Assembly (NCBI RefSeq): GCF_024170285.1
Contig: NZ_JALJXV010000005.1
Coordinates: 186,001-250,000 of the forward strand
DNA: 64,000 nt
Direction of reading: 5' to 3'
Source of the DNA: Natronocella acetinitrilica
GTDB taxonomy: Bacteria; Pseudomonadota; Gammaproteobacteria; Nitrococcales; Aquisalimonadaceae
In this document: positions 9,485 to 18,815 of the stretch, piece after piece
How the letters are laid out: every line of letters starts with the position of its first letter
How positions within the stretch are numbered: position 1 is the stretch's first letter
Program-made: the position numbers and the translations under genes
Notes under the pieces: model-generated
Databases searched by the model: none
What the model was told of the DNA's origin: nothing
The model's input: the letters and a program-made list of their open reading frames with translations, nothing else

Positions 9485-10192
9485 TCAGTCCACGTCCTGC
9501 AGATAGCGTCGAACCTCGCTCATCAGCTCACGCTGGGGCTCCTCGAACTGCAAACCCAGCAGCAGCCGCCCACCGGCCACCTTGCTGCGCCTTACCGTTG
9601 CACTGATCTCCACCGGACCGGGTTGCCCGGGCAGGTGCAGGGACACGGCTACCCTGTTCTGCGCCCCGAGCGCGTCCTCGTCGAGACCGAGCAGATCAAC
9701 CCGGCAACCGGTCTCGCTGACATCAAGCAGCGCGCCGTCGTGACGGGTACCGTCAATGGTCAGACCACAACCTGCCAGACAGGGGATACGTGGCGCCGCG
9801 CGAATCGAATGCTCGGCGACCTCGGCGGGCCACTCCAGATAGAGCAGATGCTCCGGGGTGCGATGCTGGATGAGTATTCTCGCCCTGAAGCCCAGAAGCC
9901 CAGAAGCCCAGAAGCCCAGAACGGTGCCGTCCTGTACCATGCGCGCAAGCACCCACTCTCCGGCACTGAAGTGCATGTGCTGCAGGTTATCCTCCATCCT
10001 ACGACCACCGCGAAAGATCAGGTAGCGGCCGGCGTGCTGACCGACATAGCGGCTGACAATCCGGCTGTTGCTGCCGGCAGCCTGCAACTGCACGTCATGC
10101 CCCGGGCGCAAGTCCAGGCGCAGCGCTCCGGACGCTTCACCAACACCATCATCGGGTATGGATTCAGTCCGCTTGTCATTGGCCGAACTCAT
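9485..10192 (-). CDS. PilZ-domain (YcgR-like) c-di-GMP receptor protein
   Basis: 235 residues; the ATG follows CAGGAGTGATCC. Residues about 20-125 form the N-terminal YcgR-like barrel (LRPGHDVQLQ, GRYLIFRGG). Residues about 130-230 form the PilZ domain with both c-di-GMP motifs: RAAPR (RxxxR) and DVSETG (DxSxxG). Such proteins sense cyclic-di-GMP and act on flagella, pili or exopolysaccharide. It lies 50 bp downstream of a GGDEF-EAL gene on the same strand and probably reads the signal made or degraded by it. An 8-bp tandem repeat encoding FWASGLLG sits between the two domains; a one-unit slip would truncate the protein before the PilZ domain. Confidence 0.88.
   Translation of the reverse strand: MSSANDKRTESIPDDGVGEASGALRLDLRPGHDVQLQAAGSNSRIVSRYVGQHAGRYLIFRGGRRMEDNLQHMHFSAGEWVLARMVQDGTVLGFWASGLLGFRARILIQHRTPEHLLYLEWPAEVAEHSIRAAPRIPCLAGCGLTIDGTRHDGALLDVSETGCRVDLLGLDEDALGAQNRVAVSLHLPGQPGPVEISATVRRSKVAGGRLLLGLQFEEPQRELMSEVRRYLQDVD
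9885..9921. repeat. 8-bp tandem repeat (CAGAAGCC)n inside the PilZ gene
   Basis: Four contiguous 8-bp units, CTGAAGCC (9885-9892, one mismatch) and three perfect CAGAAGCC (9893-9916), followed by a partial fifth unit CAGAA. Because 8 is not a multiple of 3, gain or loss of one or two units shifts the reading frame. The two other minus-strand frames through the repeat close at 9760 and 9753, so shifted products would end before the PilZ domain. This is the structure expected of a slipped-strand contingency locus; variation itself is not shown. Confidence 0.85.
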
Positions 10193-10242
10193 GGATCACT
10201 CCTGGAGGGGGGGTCTGCTCGAGGGACACGCGTACTGGTGAG

Positions 10243-12459
10243 CTAACCATGCACCGCGCTGCGCCAGCGCTCCACTGCTTCTCCCGACAAGTCCAGCGCG
10301 GCCTGGGGTCGGCTGAACAGATAACCCTGCATCTCATTGCACTTGAGCCGGCGCAGCATGTCCAGTTGCGCCTGGGTCTCGACGCCCTCGGCGACGATCT
10401 TCAGACCGAGACTGCGACCCATGGAGACGATGGCTCCGACAAGATGCCCTTCCTCACGGCCCTCCTGCAGGCTGCGAACGAAGGACTGATCGATCTTCAG
10501 CGTGTGGATGGGCAAGCGTTGCAAATAGCTGAGCGATGAGTAACCCGTCCCGAAATCATCCACGGCGAAGGTAATGCCATGAGCACTGAGCTTGCGCAGA
10601 ATCGTCACCACCGATTCGAGATCCCGCATCAGCAGGTGCTCGGTGATCTCGAACTCAAGTCGGTGGGGTGGGAAGCCCACCTCATGGAGAATGCGCAGCG
10701 TGTCCTTGACGAAATCGGCATGTTCCAACTGCACCGGCGAGAGATTGACCGCCAACCGCGTTCCGCTCTCGCTGCCACCAGGCCAGCGCAGCATGTCCTG
10801 GCAGGCGGTACGCAACAACCACTGGCTTATCGGGATGATACTGCCCGTCTGCTCGGCGACGGGTATGAAATCCAGCGGCGAGATCGTACCGAGGGTCGGA
10901 TGCCGCCAGCGGATCAACGCCTCCATGGCAGTGATGCGCCCGGAGGCCACGTCGATCTGCGGCTGGTAAAGCACATTCAACTGGTTCTGGGCGATGGCCT
11001 GGCGCAGGCCGCTCTCGATGCTGACGTGCTGATCCACCCGCTGGCTCATGAACGACTCGAACACCGCAACGTGGCGACGATCGTCTTCCTTGGCGTGGTA
11101 CATGGCGACATCGGCGTGCTTGATCAGAGCCTCCACGGTCTCGCCGTGCTCCGGACTCTGGGCAATACCGATGCTCACGCCCAGGTAGATCTCCTGCTGG
11201 TCGAGATAGAACGGCTCACGCATGGCAGCAATGCATTTGTCGGCAACACTGATGGGATCGCTGTCCCGCTGGATAGCCGGCAGCAGTATTGTGAATTCGT
11301 CTCCGCCGAGACGGGCCAGCGTATCCCCCTCCCGCAGACATTCCCGCAAGCGCCTGGCCACGCACTCCAGCAATCGATCGCCGAAGCTGTGCCCCATGCT
11401 GTCGTTGACGAGCTTGAAGCGGTCCAGATCGAGGAACAGCACCGCGAGTCTTTCCTCGCTGCGCTGGTTGCGGGCCAGCCCGGCACGCAACCGATCCTTG
11501 AACAGTGCACGGTTCGGCAGGCCGGTGAGGAGGTCATGATGGGCCTGATAACGGATCAGCGCTTCGGCGTGCTTGCGCTCGGTGATATCCCGCACCACAC
11601 CGTAGGTGCCGAGGAACTCGCCTTCCCGCTCCTCACCGCTCTGGCCGTAGATACCCATGGCGCTGACCTCCACGGTGACCGCGCGATTCTCCGGTCGTGC
11701 ATCACCTGACTTGAGCAGCCGCACTTCCAGGTTACGGGTGGCGCGATCTCCGGTGCGGCGGTCATCCATGCCATGACGCGCCAGGGAAACGTCATCCGGC
11801 GAGACGATGACGCTGTAATGACGGCCGAGCAAGGCCTCCGGCGGATAGCCCAGCATGCGCTCCACCGCCGCATTGACGAAGGTGAAGTTACCCTGCTGAT
11901 CCAGCACATAGATGACGTCCGGAGAGCGCTCGACGATGAAGCGATAAAGCTGTTGAGAGCGCCGCAGCCGGCTCTGGAACCGCTGGTTCTCGCGGGACAG
12001 GCGACGGTGCTCCAGTGCATTGCGCAGGGTGAGCAGCAGTTCCTCTGGCGCGTAGGGTTTCCGCAGAAAGTCCCGGGCTCCGCCTCGCAGCGCCCGCACC
12101 GCCGCTTCCTGGGAAGAGTCGCTGGTGGCTACCACCACATGAATATCGAGACCATCGGCCCTGATCTGCTGCAGCAGCCGCTGACCGGCCTGCTCGGGAT
12201 GCAAGAGATCCACAACCAGCACGCCATAGGCACCAGAGGCGAGGTGCGAACGCGCCTCCCCTTCGGTCTCAACCGCATCAAGCGGCAACTCGTGGCCGGC
12301 GGCCATCAGTCTCAGGCTGTCAAGCAACCTGGGCTGATGATCCACCACGAGTATGCGCTCGGCCGCTGCCCACTCCTGCATGCCCACCCCGGCTGAATGC
12401 ATGGTTCGCCGAGTCGTCCGTGACGCGTCGTTGTTAGACGTTAGTTTTATCGTTCGCAC
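10243..12459 (-). CDS. REC-PAS-GGDEF-EAL cyclic-di-GMP turnover protein
   Basis: 738 residues from the GTG at 12459; ATGs at 12402 and 12381 are alternative starts, none with a clear SD. Domain order: receiver (ILVVDH, phospho-acceptor in VVDLL, RKPY lysine; about residues 33-150), PAS (FIVERSPDVIYVLD to ITERKHAE; 170-305), GGDEF (LLTGLPNRALF to ARLGGDEFTILL; 310-475) and EAL (MEALIRWRHP, EITEHLL, DDFGTGYSSLSYL, KIDQSFV, EGVET; 490-735). Both catalytic signatures are intact, and an RxxD inhibitory site (REGD) sits five residues before GGDEF. It may therefore make or degrade c-di-GMP according to input. Located between an HDOD gene and a PilZ gene on one strand. Confidence 0.93.
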   Translation of the reverse strand: MRTIKLTSNNDASRTTRRTMHSAGVGMQEWAAAERILVVDHQPRLLDSLRLMAAGHELPLDAVETEGEARSHLASGAYGVLVVDLLHPEQAGQRLLQQIRADGLDIHVVVATSDSSQEAAVRALRGGARDFLRKPYAPEELLLTLRNALEHRRLSRENQRFQSRLRRSQQLYRFIVERSPDVIYVLDQQGNFTFVNAAVERMLGYPPEALLGRHYSVIVSPDDVSLARHGMDDRRTGDRATRNLEVRLLKSGDARPENRAVTVEVSAMGIYGQSGEEREGEFLGTYGVVRDITERKHAEALIRYQAHHDLLTGLPNRALFKDRLRAGLARNQRSEERLAVLFLDLDRFKLVNDSMGHSFGDRLLECVARRLRECLREGDTLARLGGDEFTILLPAIQRDSDPISVADKCIAAMREPFYLDQQEIYLGVSIGIAQSPEHGETVEALIKHADVAMYHAKEDDRRHVAVFESFMSQRVDQHVSIESGLRQAIAQNQLNVLYQPQIDVASGRITAMEALIRWRHPTLGTISPLDFIPVAEQTGSIIPISQWLLRTACQDMLRWPGGSESGTRLAVNLSPVQLEHADFVKDTLRILHEVGFPPHRLEFEITEHLLMRDLESVVTILRKLSAHGITFAVDDFGTGYSSLSYLQRLPIHTLKIDQSFVRSLQEGREEGHLVGAIVSMGRSLGLKIVAEGVETQAQLDMLRRLKCNEMQGYLFSRPQAALDLSGEAVERWRSAVHG

Positions 12460-12555
12460 TCACGCCACGCGCACAGGGTCTCTACCCATGTCCGCCCATG
12501 GCAAGTCACTCATTCCGGGGGAATGAAAATGCGCGGCAGGACTAGCGACGATTCG

Positions 12556-14607
12556 CTAGGAACCGTCAGGCCAGAGAACCTGCACACGAACACCACGGCC
12601 GGGCACCTGTGAGCCCATGACCGCCCCCCCGTGCTCGTCTATCAGGCGACAAGCACCTGCAAATCGCTCATCTGGCTCGAGTATGCCCCAGTCCAGATCG
12701 GCGCCGGCAGTTTCCACCAATAATTCGTTATACACCGTTCCGGAGAACTTTACACCCGCCGACGTCTGGATGCGCAAGCCACCACCACGAAGCCGGTCAC
12801 CGGACAGGCGAAACACGCTGAGAATCAGGGAACGGAGCGCCTCGGTGGGAATTGCACGGCCATTGAGGCGGTCATCGAGCGCGATGTCTATGGAGATTGC
12901 CTCGGGCAACAGTTGCGCATCCCGGGCAAGGCGGGTCAGTTCACGTATCAGTTCGTTGATGTCGCCATCTTCCACCGTGGCACTCGCCAGGGCTGGGTCC
13001 TCGATGCCATTGAGCAGTTCACTGACACGCTCGACCTCATCAAGCATCGACATCACGCCGGCGCGACCCGGATGCCCGTCGTCCACCTGTTGCTGCAGCA
13101 CATGCAGGTAATTGCGAATGATGGTCACCGGATCGCCCAGCTGCCTGCGCAGGCGTCGCGAATCACGCTCACGTCGCGCCAGGTTCTCCATGTCATGCTG
13201 GCGGCGATCCGCCTGCATCTGTCGGGCGAGCCGCACTACCGCCGCCGCCTCGCCGGCGAAGGCCAGCAACAGGGCCGACTGGTCCAGCAGCGCAGAAGTC
13301 TGGGTATGACGCACGCCAAGCGCAAGCAGCCCCTGGGCCTCTCCGCCGGCAACCAGCGGCAGACAGAGCACACCGTCGCCCCCAAGCCGCGCCGCGATCT
13401 GGCGATCCACCACCGAGAGCCGGGCCGATTCTTCAGGATCCAGCGTGTGAACGGGCCGACGTTCCAGCAGCGAAGAAGCGAGCAGGGACCGGGCCGGATC
13501 CAGCGGCAGGCGCAATCCGTCCAGATCCGCTGCGCCGCGGCCGGCCATGGCTCCGGCGAGATGATCGCCAGCCGCGGACAACTGGAAGCAGGCGACCCGA
13601 TCCAGCCCGAACAGCAGGGTCAGCCCCCGGGCGATGACGTCCACCGGGTTATCGGTCAGTTCCAGTCGCAGGTGCGGCTGGATACTGCCAAGCAAGGCCT
13701 GGTTGCGCACCTGGTCGGCTAGCGGATTCAGCTGTCGCTGGGCGCTGATCACCCCGCGGGGCGCCGCATCCAGATCCAGCGCCTCGACCAGACGATCGCG
13801 CTCTTGCCGCGCCCCATGATGCAGGCGGCTTGTCAGGGTGCGGCCAAGGTCAAGCAAGCGCCCGGCGGCGTGAAAGGCTTCGGTATCGGGCTCGGTGGAG
13901 GAATGCGCCAGCAGGTTGGCCACGTGAACCACACGCACCAGGGGGTGAGCGTCCACCAGTGCATCTACCGGCTGGTGGTGGTAGCGAATGGCGTCGGCCA
14001 GGAAGCCCGGCAGGTGCCAACGGTCTACCATGGCGGCGCCGAGGGTGTCGTGACTGATCCCCAGCCGTTCCTGCTCGGCCCGGCAGGCATCGGTGTCACC
14101 GGACGCCACCCCTGCCATGATTGTCTGCATGGCGTCGCGATACAGGACCGCGAGCAGCGGCTGGCCGATGTCGTGCAGGAGGCCGGCAAGATAAGCCTCT
14201 TCCGGAGCGGCAAGCCCGCTTTCCTGAGCCAGCGCCCGTGCCGCGGTGGCAGCCCCCAGGCTGTGTCGCCAGAAGTCCTCCAGCCATGGCAGCTCGTGGC
14301 CGTCCAGCTGATTGAAGAACTGCACGACGCCGGTGGTGATGCCGATGGTGTGGACCGTGGTCAGCCCCAACAGACGGACGGCCTCGGTCAGGTCTCTCGG
14401 CGCATCGCCCCTGGCGAACACCGGTGAACTCGCCACCGCCAGCACCCGCACCGACAGGGCGGAATCCTGGGCCACCAGGCTTTCCACGTCGCCGCTACTT
14501 GGCTCGGGTTGCTGACAGGTACGCAGCAGCGCCAGCAGCACCGCCGGGAAGGCGGGCAACTGGTCAAGACGATGAGATTCGCAGAGACTGTCGATTGACA
14601 CGGACAT
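12556..14607 (-). CDS. HDOD-GAF signalling protein with a histidine-kinase-like C-terminus
   Basis: 683 residues from ATG 14607 (MSVSIDSL); a TTG at 14652 is less likely. Residues about 1-215 are an HDOD domain: LPAFPAVLLALL, the helix with LTEAVRLLGL, and AYLAGLLHDIGQPLL, which retains an HD pair. Residues about 300-440 read as a GAF-like sensor (VACFQLSAAGDHLAG to CLPLVAGGEAQGLLALG). The last 230 residues resemble a dimerisation helix and ATPase fold of a histidine kinase but lack a clear phospho-His and intact N/G boxes, so kinase activity is doubtful. It precedes the GGDEF-EAL gene by about 100 bp on the same strand. Confidence 0.85.
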   Translation of the reverse strand: MSVSIDSLCESHRLDQLPAFPAVLLALLRTCQQPEPSSGDVESLVAQDSALSVRVLAVASSPVFARGDAPRDLTEAVRLLGLTTVHTIGITTGVVQFFNQLDGHELPWLEDFWRHSLGAATAARALAQESGLAAPEEAYLAGLLHDIGQPLLAVLYRDAMQTIMAGVASGDTDACRAEQERLGISHDTLGAAMVDRWHLPGFLADAIRYHHQPVDALVDAHPLVRVVHVANLLAHSSTEPDTEAFHAAGRLLDLGRTLTSRLHHGARQERDRLVEALDLDAAPRGVISAQRQLNPLADQVRNQALLGSIQPHLRLELTDNPVDVIARGLTLLFGLDRVACFQLSAAGDHLAGAMAGRGAADLDGLRLPLDPARSLLASSLLERRPVHTLDPEESARLSVVDRQIAARLGGDGVLCLPLVAGGEAQGLLALGVRHTQTSALLDQSALLLAFAGEAAAVVRLARQMQADRRQHDMENLARRERDSRRLRRQLGDPVTIIRNYLHVLQQQVDDGHPGRAGVMSMLDEVERVSELLNGIEDPALASATVEDGDINELIRELTRLARDAQLLPEAISIDIALDDRLNGRAIPTEALRSLILSVFRLSGDRLRGGGLRIQTSAGVKFSGTVYNELLVETAGADLDWGILEPDERFAGACRLIDEHGGAVMGSQVPGRGVRVQVLWPDGS

Positions 14608-14662
14608 CCAAGCACTATTCCCAAGGCCGGGTAGCTGGTCAAGCGATAACAAGTGACACCGC

Positions 14663-14677
14663 CGGACCGATAGTCCG
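14663..14677. promoter_or_regulatory. Short inverted repeat between divergent HDOD and amidase genes
   Basis: CGGAC-CGATA-GTCCG is a perfect 5-bp inverted repeat in the 112-bp divergent gap. It could be a regulator site serving either gene. Its short length makes chance plausible. Confidence 0.25.
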
Positions 14678-14719
14678 AATTGCGACCTTTTTCACCCTTT
14701 GCTGGAGGAAATGACCGAA

Positions 14720-16009
14720 ATGACTGAATTGAATGGGCTTGATGCGACCCGCCTGGGCGAAATGCTGGCTGCCGGCGAAATCTCGGCCCAGGATATACTG
14801 GACGCCTCCCTCAGCCGCATCGACGCCCGCGAGGACAGCGTGCGCGCCTGGACATGGCGCAGCCCCACGCCGGACCAGACGACAGCCGGGCAGAGCGCTC
14901 CTCAAGCTCCCTTGCGTGGCATTCCGGTGGGCGTGAAGGACATCATGCAGACCCGTGACATGCCCACCGGTTGGGGCACGCGCTATCTGTCCGCCGAGAC
15001 CTCACCCTGCGACGCCGCCGCCGTCGCCCTGCTGCGCCGAGCCGGCGCCGTGTTGCTGGGCAAGACCGTGAGCACCGAGCTCGCCGGTTTCACGCCGGGC
15101 AAGACCCGCAACCCCCATGACCTCAGCCGCACTCCCGGGGGTTCGTCCAGCGGTTCCGCCGCCGCCGTCGCCGACGGCATGGTTCCGGTAGCACTGGGCA
15201 CCCAGACCGCCGGCAGTATCATCCGACCGGCAAGCTATTGCGGCGTGGTGGGCTTCAAACCCAGTTTCGGCACGGTTCCCATGGCCGGCATCAAGGCCTT
15301 CAGCCCGTCACTGGATACTGCTGGCTGGTTCACGCGCAGCGTACGCGACAGCCGCCGCGTCTTCGGCGCGATGACGGCGAGTTCCCTGCCCGTCGCCGCA
15401 CCACCGACGCTGAGCCAGCTGCGTATCGGGCTGGCTGTGGTCCCTGTCGCAGGCCTTGAGGCCAGCACGCGGCAAGCGCTGGACGCCACCGGCGCGGCCC
15501 TCTCGCAGGCCGGCGCCCAGGTGATGGAGGCACCCTTGCCCGAGGGCTTCGATGAACTTGCCGCGTTGCACAAGCGCATCATGGCCTATGAGGCGGCCCG
15601 GGCGCTGGCGGACGAATACGACCGTCACCACGCAAGCATCGGACCAAAGGTTCTGGAGGTACTGGATGAAGGCTGGACCATCGGCTACGTCGACTACCGC
15701 CGTGATCAGAAAGAGGCTGCGCGGTTGAACGACGCGCTTGCAGGCTGCTGGCAGCAGCTTGACGTCATCATCACGCCCTCGGCCACCGGCGAGGCCCCCA
15801 TTGGCCATGAAGCCACCGGTGACCCGATCTACAGTCGTGCCTGGACCTTGCCCGGCCTGCCGGCAATCTCCCTGCCGCTGGCCAAAGGCCCGGCAGGAAT
15901 GCCAATCGGCATGCAGTTGATCGCGCCCTGGGGGCGGGATCTGGAACTGCTGGACATGGCCGAGGCGGTCATGCAGTCGCTGCAGATTTCTGTGCCATTG
16001 CCGGCATGA
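14720..16009 (+). CDS. Amidase-signature family amidohydrolase
   Basis: 429 residues from ATG 14720, which sits 11 bases after GGAGG; the ATG at 14711 is too close to the SD. The amidase signature is complete: the catalytic Lys in GVKDIMQ, the Gly/Ser-rich GGSSSGSAAAVADG with the cis-Ser, and LGTQTAGSIIRPASYCGV holding the nucleophilic Ser. These enzymes hydrolyse amides or aryl amides through a Ser-cisSer-Lys triad. No GatB or GatC gene is nearby, so it is not GatA; the substrate is unknown. Its 3' end overlaps the convergent CheA gene by 41 bp. Confidence 0.88.
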   Translation: MTELNGLDATRLGEMLAAGEISAQDILDASLSRIDAREDSVRAWTWRSPTPDQTTAGQSAPQAPLRGIPVGVKDIMQTRDMPTGWGTRYLSAETSPCDAAAVALLRRAGAVLLGKTVSTELAGFTPGKTRNPHDLSRTPGGSSSGSAAAVADGMVPVALGTQTAGSIIRPASYCGVVGFKPSFGTVPMAGIKAFSPSLDTAGWFTRSVRDSRRVFGAMTASSLPVAAPPTLSQLRIGLAVVPVAGLEASTRQALDATGAALSQAGAQVMEAPLPEGFDELAALHKRIMAYEAARALADEYDRHHASIGPKVLEVLDEGWTIGYVDYRRDQKEAARLNDALAGCWQQLDVIITPSATGEAPIGHEATGDPIYSRAWTLPGLPAISLPLAKGPAGMPIGMQLIAPWGRDLELLDMAEAVMQSLQISVPLPA

Positions 16010-18815
16010 GCCGCTCGATGACATCGAGCAGTTCCGTCTCCTGAAACGGCTTGGTGAGGTATTCGCTGACACCGGCCGCGGCGGCCTGGGAGCGATGCTT
16101 CTGCATGGCGCGGGAGGTCAGCATGACCACTGGCAGGGCACGGGTGTCGTCCCGTGAGCGCAGATGCGCTGTCAGTTCCAGACCGTTCATGCGGGGCATC
16201 TCCAGGTCGGCGAGAACCAGATCCGGGACCTGAGCTTCCACGGCCCGCACGGCTTCGATGCCGTCGCGGGCCTGACGTACGCTGTAGCCGGAATCTTCGA
16301 GGAACTGGCTGAGGGAACGGCGTACGCTGAGCGAGTCGTCCACTACGAGGATTTCACCCAGCGAGGGCATGTCTCCTTCCACCACCGGATCGCCCAGATC
16401 CATCCCGTCCATCGCCACACTGCGCTGCAGGGCAGAAAGGTCCAGCACCGGCGCCACTGCGCCGTTACCCAGGATGGCGGCACCCAGCACGCCGCGCAGA
16501 CGCGGCAGATTGACGCCAAAGCCCTTGATCACGACGTTGGCGCTGCCCACCATGCGGTCAACCCGCAGTGCGCGTACCGAGCCATCAAGTCGCGCCAGCA
16601 CCACAGGCGGCACGAAATCCGGCTCCAGGGGAGCAGCCACGCGGCCCATGAGGTGCGCCAACTGAAGAAGCTGGTGACGTTGATCACCCAGTTCAAACCA
16701 GTATTCCCCCTGTTCGTCCTGCTCCAGGCGACCGGCACCGGGCACCGGAACCTGCACGAGGTCACTGCTGGGCACCGCCACCGTCTGCCCTCCGACCTCC
16801 AGCAACAGGACGTGCACCGTTACCAGAGCCGCGGGCAGGCGTAGTCGGAAGCGACTGCCGCCACCCGCCGCCGTACTGAGATCAACACTGCCCTTGAGGG
16901 AGCGAACCCGGTCGTAAACCACATCGAGCCCCACACCGCGACCGGACATGCGAGTCACCGTATCGCGGGTGCTGAATCCTGGCAGGAACACCAGCCGCGT
17001 CAGTGCTTGTGGATCGTCCGGGGCATCGGTTTCCAGCAGTCCGCGCTCCAGTGCTCGACGGCGCACTGCGTCCAGGTCGACGCCACGCCCATCATCCTCG
17101 CAAAGCCATTCGATCAGGTTGCCGTCACGGCGCACGGAAATGGTAACCACTCCATGTCGCGGCTTACCTGCGGCTTGCCGCGCCTCCGGCTCCTCTATAC
17201 CGTGGTCCACCGCATTGCGCAGCAGGTGGCCCAGGGGGTCCAACAGCCCCTGCAGCAACTCGGTGTCGATCATGAGATCGCCACCTTCGAGTCGCAGTTC
17301 GGCCTCCTTGCCCGTGGCCCGGCAAGCCTGGCGAAGACTGCGCTGCAAACGCCCTTCCACAGAGGCGACCGGCACCAGACGTGTGGACAGCACCGAGTCT
17401 TCAAGCGCACGGTGCAAGCGACCCTGCTGGCTGACCATGCTGCGCAGGGCGGTGAGTTCGTCATGCATGCTGATGCGCAATTCCCGCCAGTCGGCAATGG
17501 CCTCGGCAAGGGCACGGCTGCAGCCGTGCAGCTCGTTGTATTCGTCCATCTCCAGACGATCGAAGTCGTCACCGTCGCCCCCACCACCCTGCAGCTGATA
17601 ACCAGCGGAGGCGACGTCACGGATGTCGATGAGATCTTCCAGTTCGAACAGCCGCTGCTGGATGACGCGATCCTGTTCAGCAAACCCCTGCTGGATGCGC
17701 AGCAGACCACTTACCCGTGCCTCGAGCTGGGCATTGGCAACAGATAGCTCTCCGGCATAGCGGAACAGGGCATCGACGGTGTGGGTGGGCACACGCAGAC
17801 TGGTCTGGGCCTCGGCTGCCGCAGGGCCTTCCGCAGCAGGCACCTCCGCGGGTTGATCGTCGGCCGCAGTGGCCGCTGGCGGATCGGCCACTGGCGCCTG
17901 CTCGGTGAGGAACTGCTCAAGCTCACCCCGATCCATGCGATTGGCGAGATCGAGCACGCTCTGCAACACTGCGACAGCGTTGTCGGGTTCGGCGTCGACA
18001 CCGCGAACGGCGTCGATCATGGTTTCAAGGCAATCCCCCGCATCAATCAGCACGGACATGACCAGCTCGCCCGGTTGCTGCCCGGTGCGGGCCAGGTATT
18101 CCAGCAGGTCTTCCAGATGGTGAGTCAGATTGGCGATACCGGCGACACCAGCCACGGCCGCTGCACCCTTGAGGGTGTGGGCAATCCGTCGTGCGCGGTC
18201 CAGTTCCTGGCGTGCGTCACCGCCGCGGGTCAGCGATTGCAGGCACTGGGTGAGGCCCTGACCGTGCTGGGGCGCGTCATCGACGAAGGCCGCGAACACG
18301 TCCATGTTGACGTCATCCGAAGGAATGAGGCTGACGTCTTCCGGCAAAGCTTCCTGGCGGCGGTCCGGTCGGGCCGAATCACCCTCCACCGCAGCCAGCA
18401 GTTCCGCAAGCAGATCCGCCTCATGCTCTTCCAGCGGCTGCGGCCAGCTGTCGCCTGTCAGGTGCAAGGCCAGCGCGACCACGGCATCCGATGACTGGGG
18501 ATCCAGCAGGTAGGCCATGACCGTCTCCGGCCAGCCCAGCAGCTGCTCCGCGATCTGGCTCCGCTCGTCGACAGGACTCGCCGGCAACACCGCCAGGTTA
18601 TCCGCCAGGCGGTCACAGACAAACTCGAGACCGGGCAGGCCACCGGCCTCGGCGGCTACGCGCAGGCAGTCAATCTGTGCGCTTGCCTGCTCCGTGGCAG
18701 CAATCAGTGTCTCGTCGCTCTCATCGGCACCCAGCGTGGCGAAGGCCTCTGCCAGGATCGGCAGCCCCTCCTCCAGCTCGGTCCGAAGAAGCTCAAGTAC
18801 CGCTGGATCGTGCAT
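15969..18815 (-). CDS. ChpA-like hybrid CheA histidine kinase with C-terminal receiver
   Basis: 948 residues from ATG 18815; a GTG at 18827 is the other candidate. One clear Hpt domain has RIAHTLKGAAA, with the phospho-His at about 213. It is followed by a dimerisation region, an ATPase domain (HLLRNAVDHGIEEPEAR, DDGRGVD, GRGVGLDVV), a CheW-like domain and a REC domain (ILVVDDSLSVRR, LVLADLEMPRMNG, LTKPF). A CheY-binding P2 domain is not apparent. Pseudomonas ChpA has many Hpt/Spt domains, so this is a compact version. It is the last gene of the seven-gene chemosensory operon, and its start overlaps the receptor gene. Confidence 0.92.
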   Translation of the reverse strand: MHDPAVLELLRTELEEGLPILAEAFATLGADESDETLIAATEQASAQIDCLRVAAEAGGLPGLEFVCDRLADNLAVLPASPVDERSQIAEQLLGWPETVMAYLLDPQSSDAVVALALHLTGDSWPQPLEEHEADLLAELLAAVEGDSARPDRRQEALPEDVSLIPSDDVNMDVFAAFVDDAPQHGQGLTQCLQSLTRGGDARQELDRARRIAHTLKGAAAVAGVAGIANLTHHLEDLLEYLARTGQQPGELVMSVLIDAGDCLETMIDAVRGVDAEPDNAVAVLQSVLDLANRMDRGELEQFLTEQAPVADPPAATAADDQPAEVPAAEGPAAAEAQTSLRVPTHTVDALFRYAGELSVANAQLEARVSGLLRIQQGFAEQDRVIQQRLFELEDLIDIRDVASAGYQLQGGGGDGDDFDRLEMDEYNELHGCSRALAEAIADWRELRISMHDELTALRSMVSQQGRLHRALEDSVLSTRLVPVASVEGRLQRSLRQACRATGKEAELRLEGGDLMIDTELLQGLLDPLGHLLRNAVDHGIEEPEARQAAGKPRHGVVTISVRRDGNLIEWLCEDDGRGVDLDAVRRRALERGLLETDAPDDPQALTRLVFLPGFSTRDTVTRMSGRGVGLDVVYDRVRSLKGSVDLSTAAGGGSRFRLRLPAALVTVHVLLLEVGGQTVAVPSSDLVQVPVPGAGRLEQDEQGEYWFELGDQRHQLLQLAHLMGRVAAPLEPDFVPPVVLARLDGSVRALRVDRMVGSANVVIKGFGVNLPRLRGVLGAAILGNGAVAPVLDLSALQRSVAMDGMDLGDPVVEGDMPSLGEILVVDDSLSVRRSLSQFLEDSGYSVRQARDGIEAVRAVEAQVPDLVLADLEMPRMNGLELTAHLRSRDDTRALPVVMLTSRAMQKHRSQAAAAGVSEYLTKPFQETELLDVIERLMPAMAQKSAATA

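Noticed and set aside
14720-16009. GatA subunit of the tRNA amidotransferase
   Set aside because: The amidase signature fits, but gatB and gatC are absent and the length is short for GatA.
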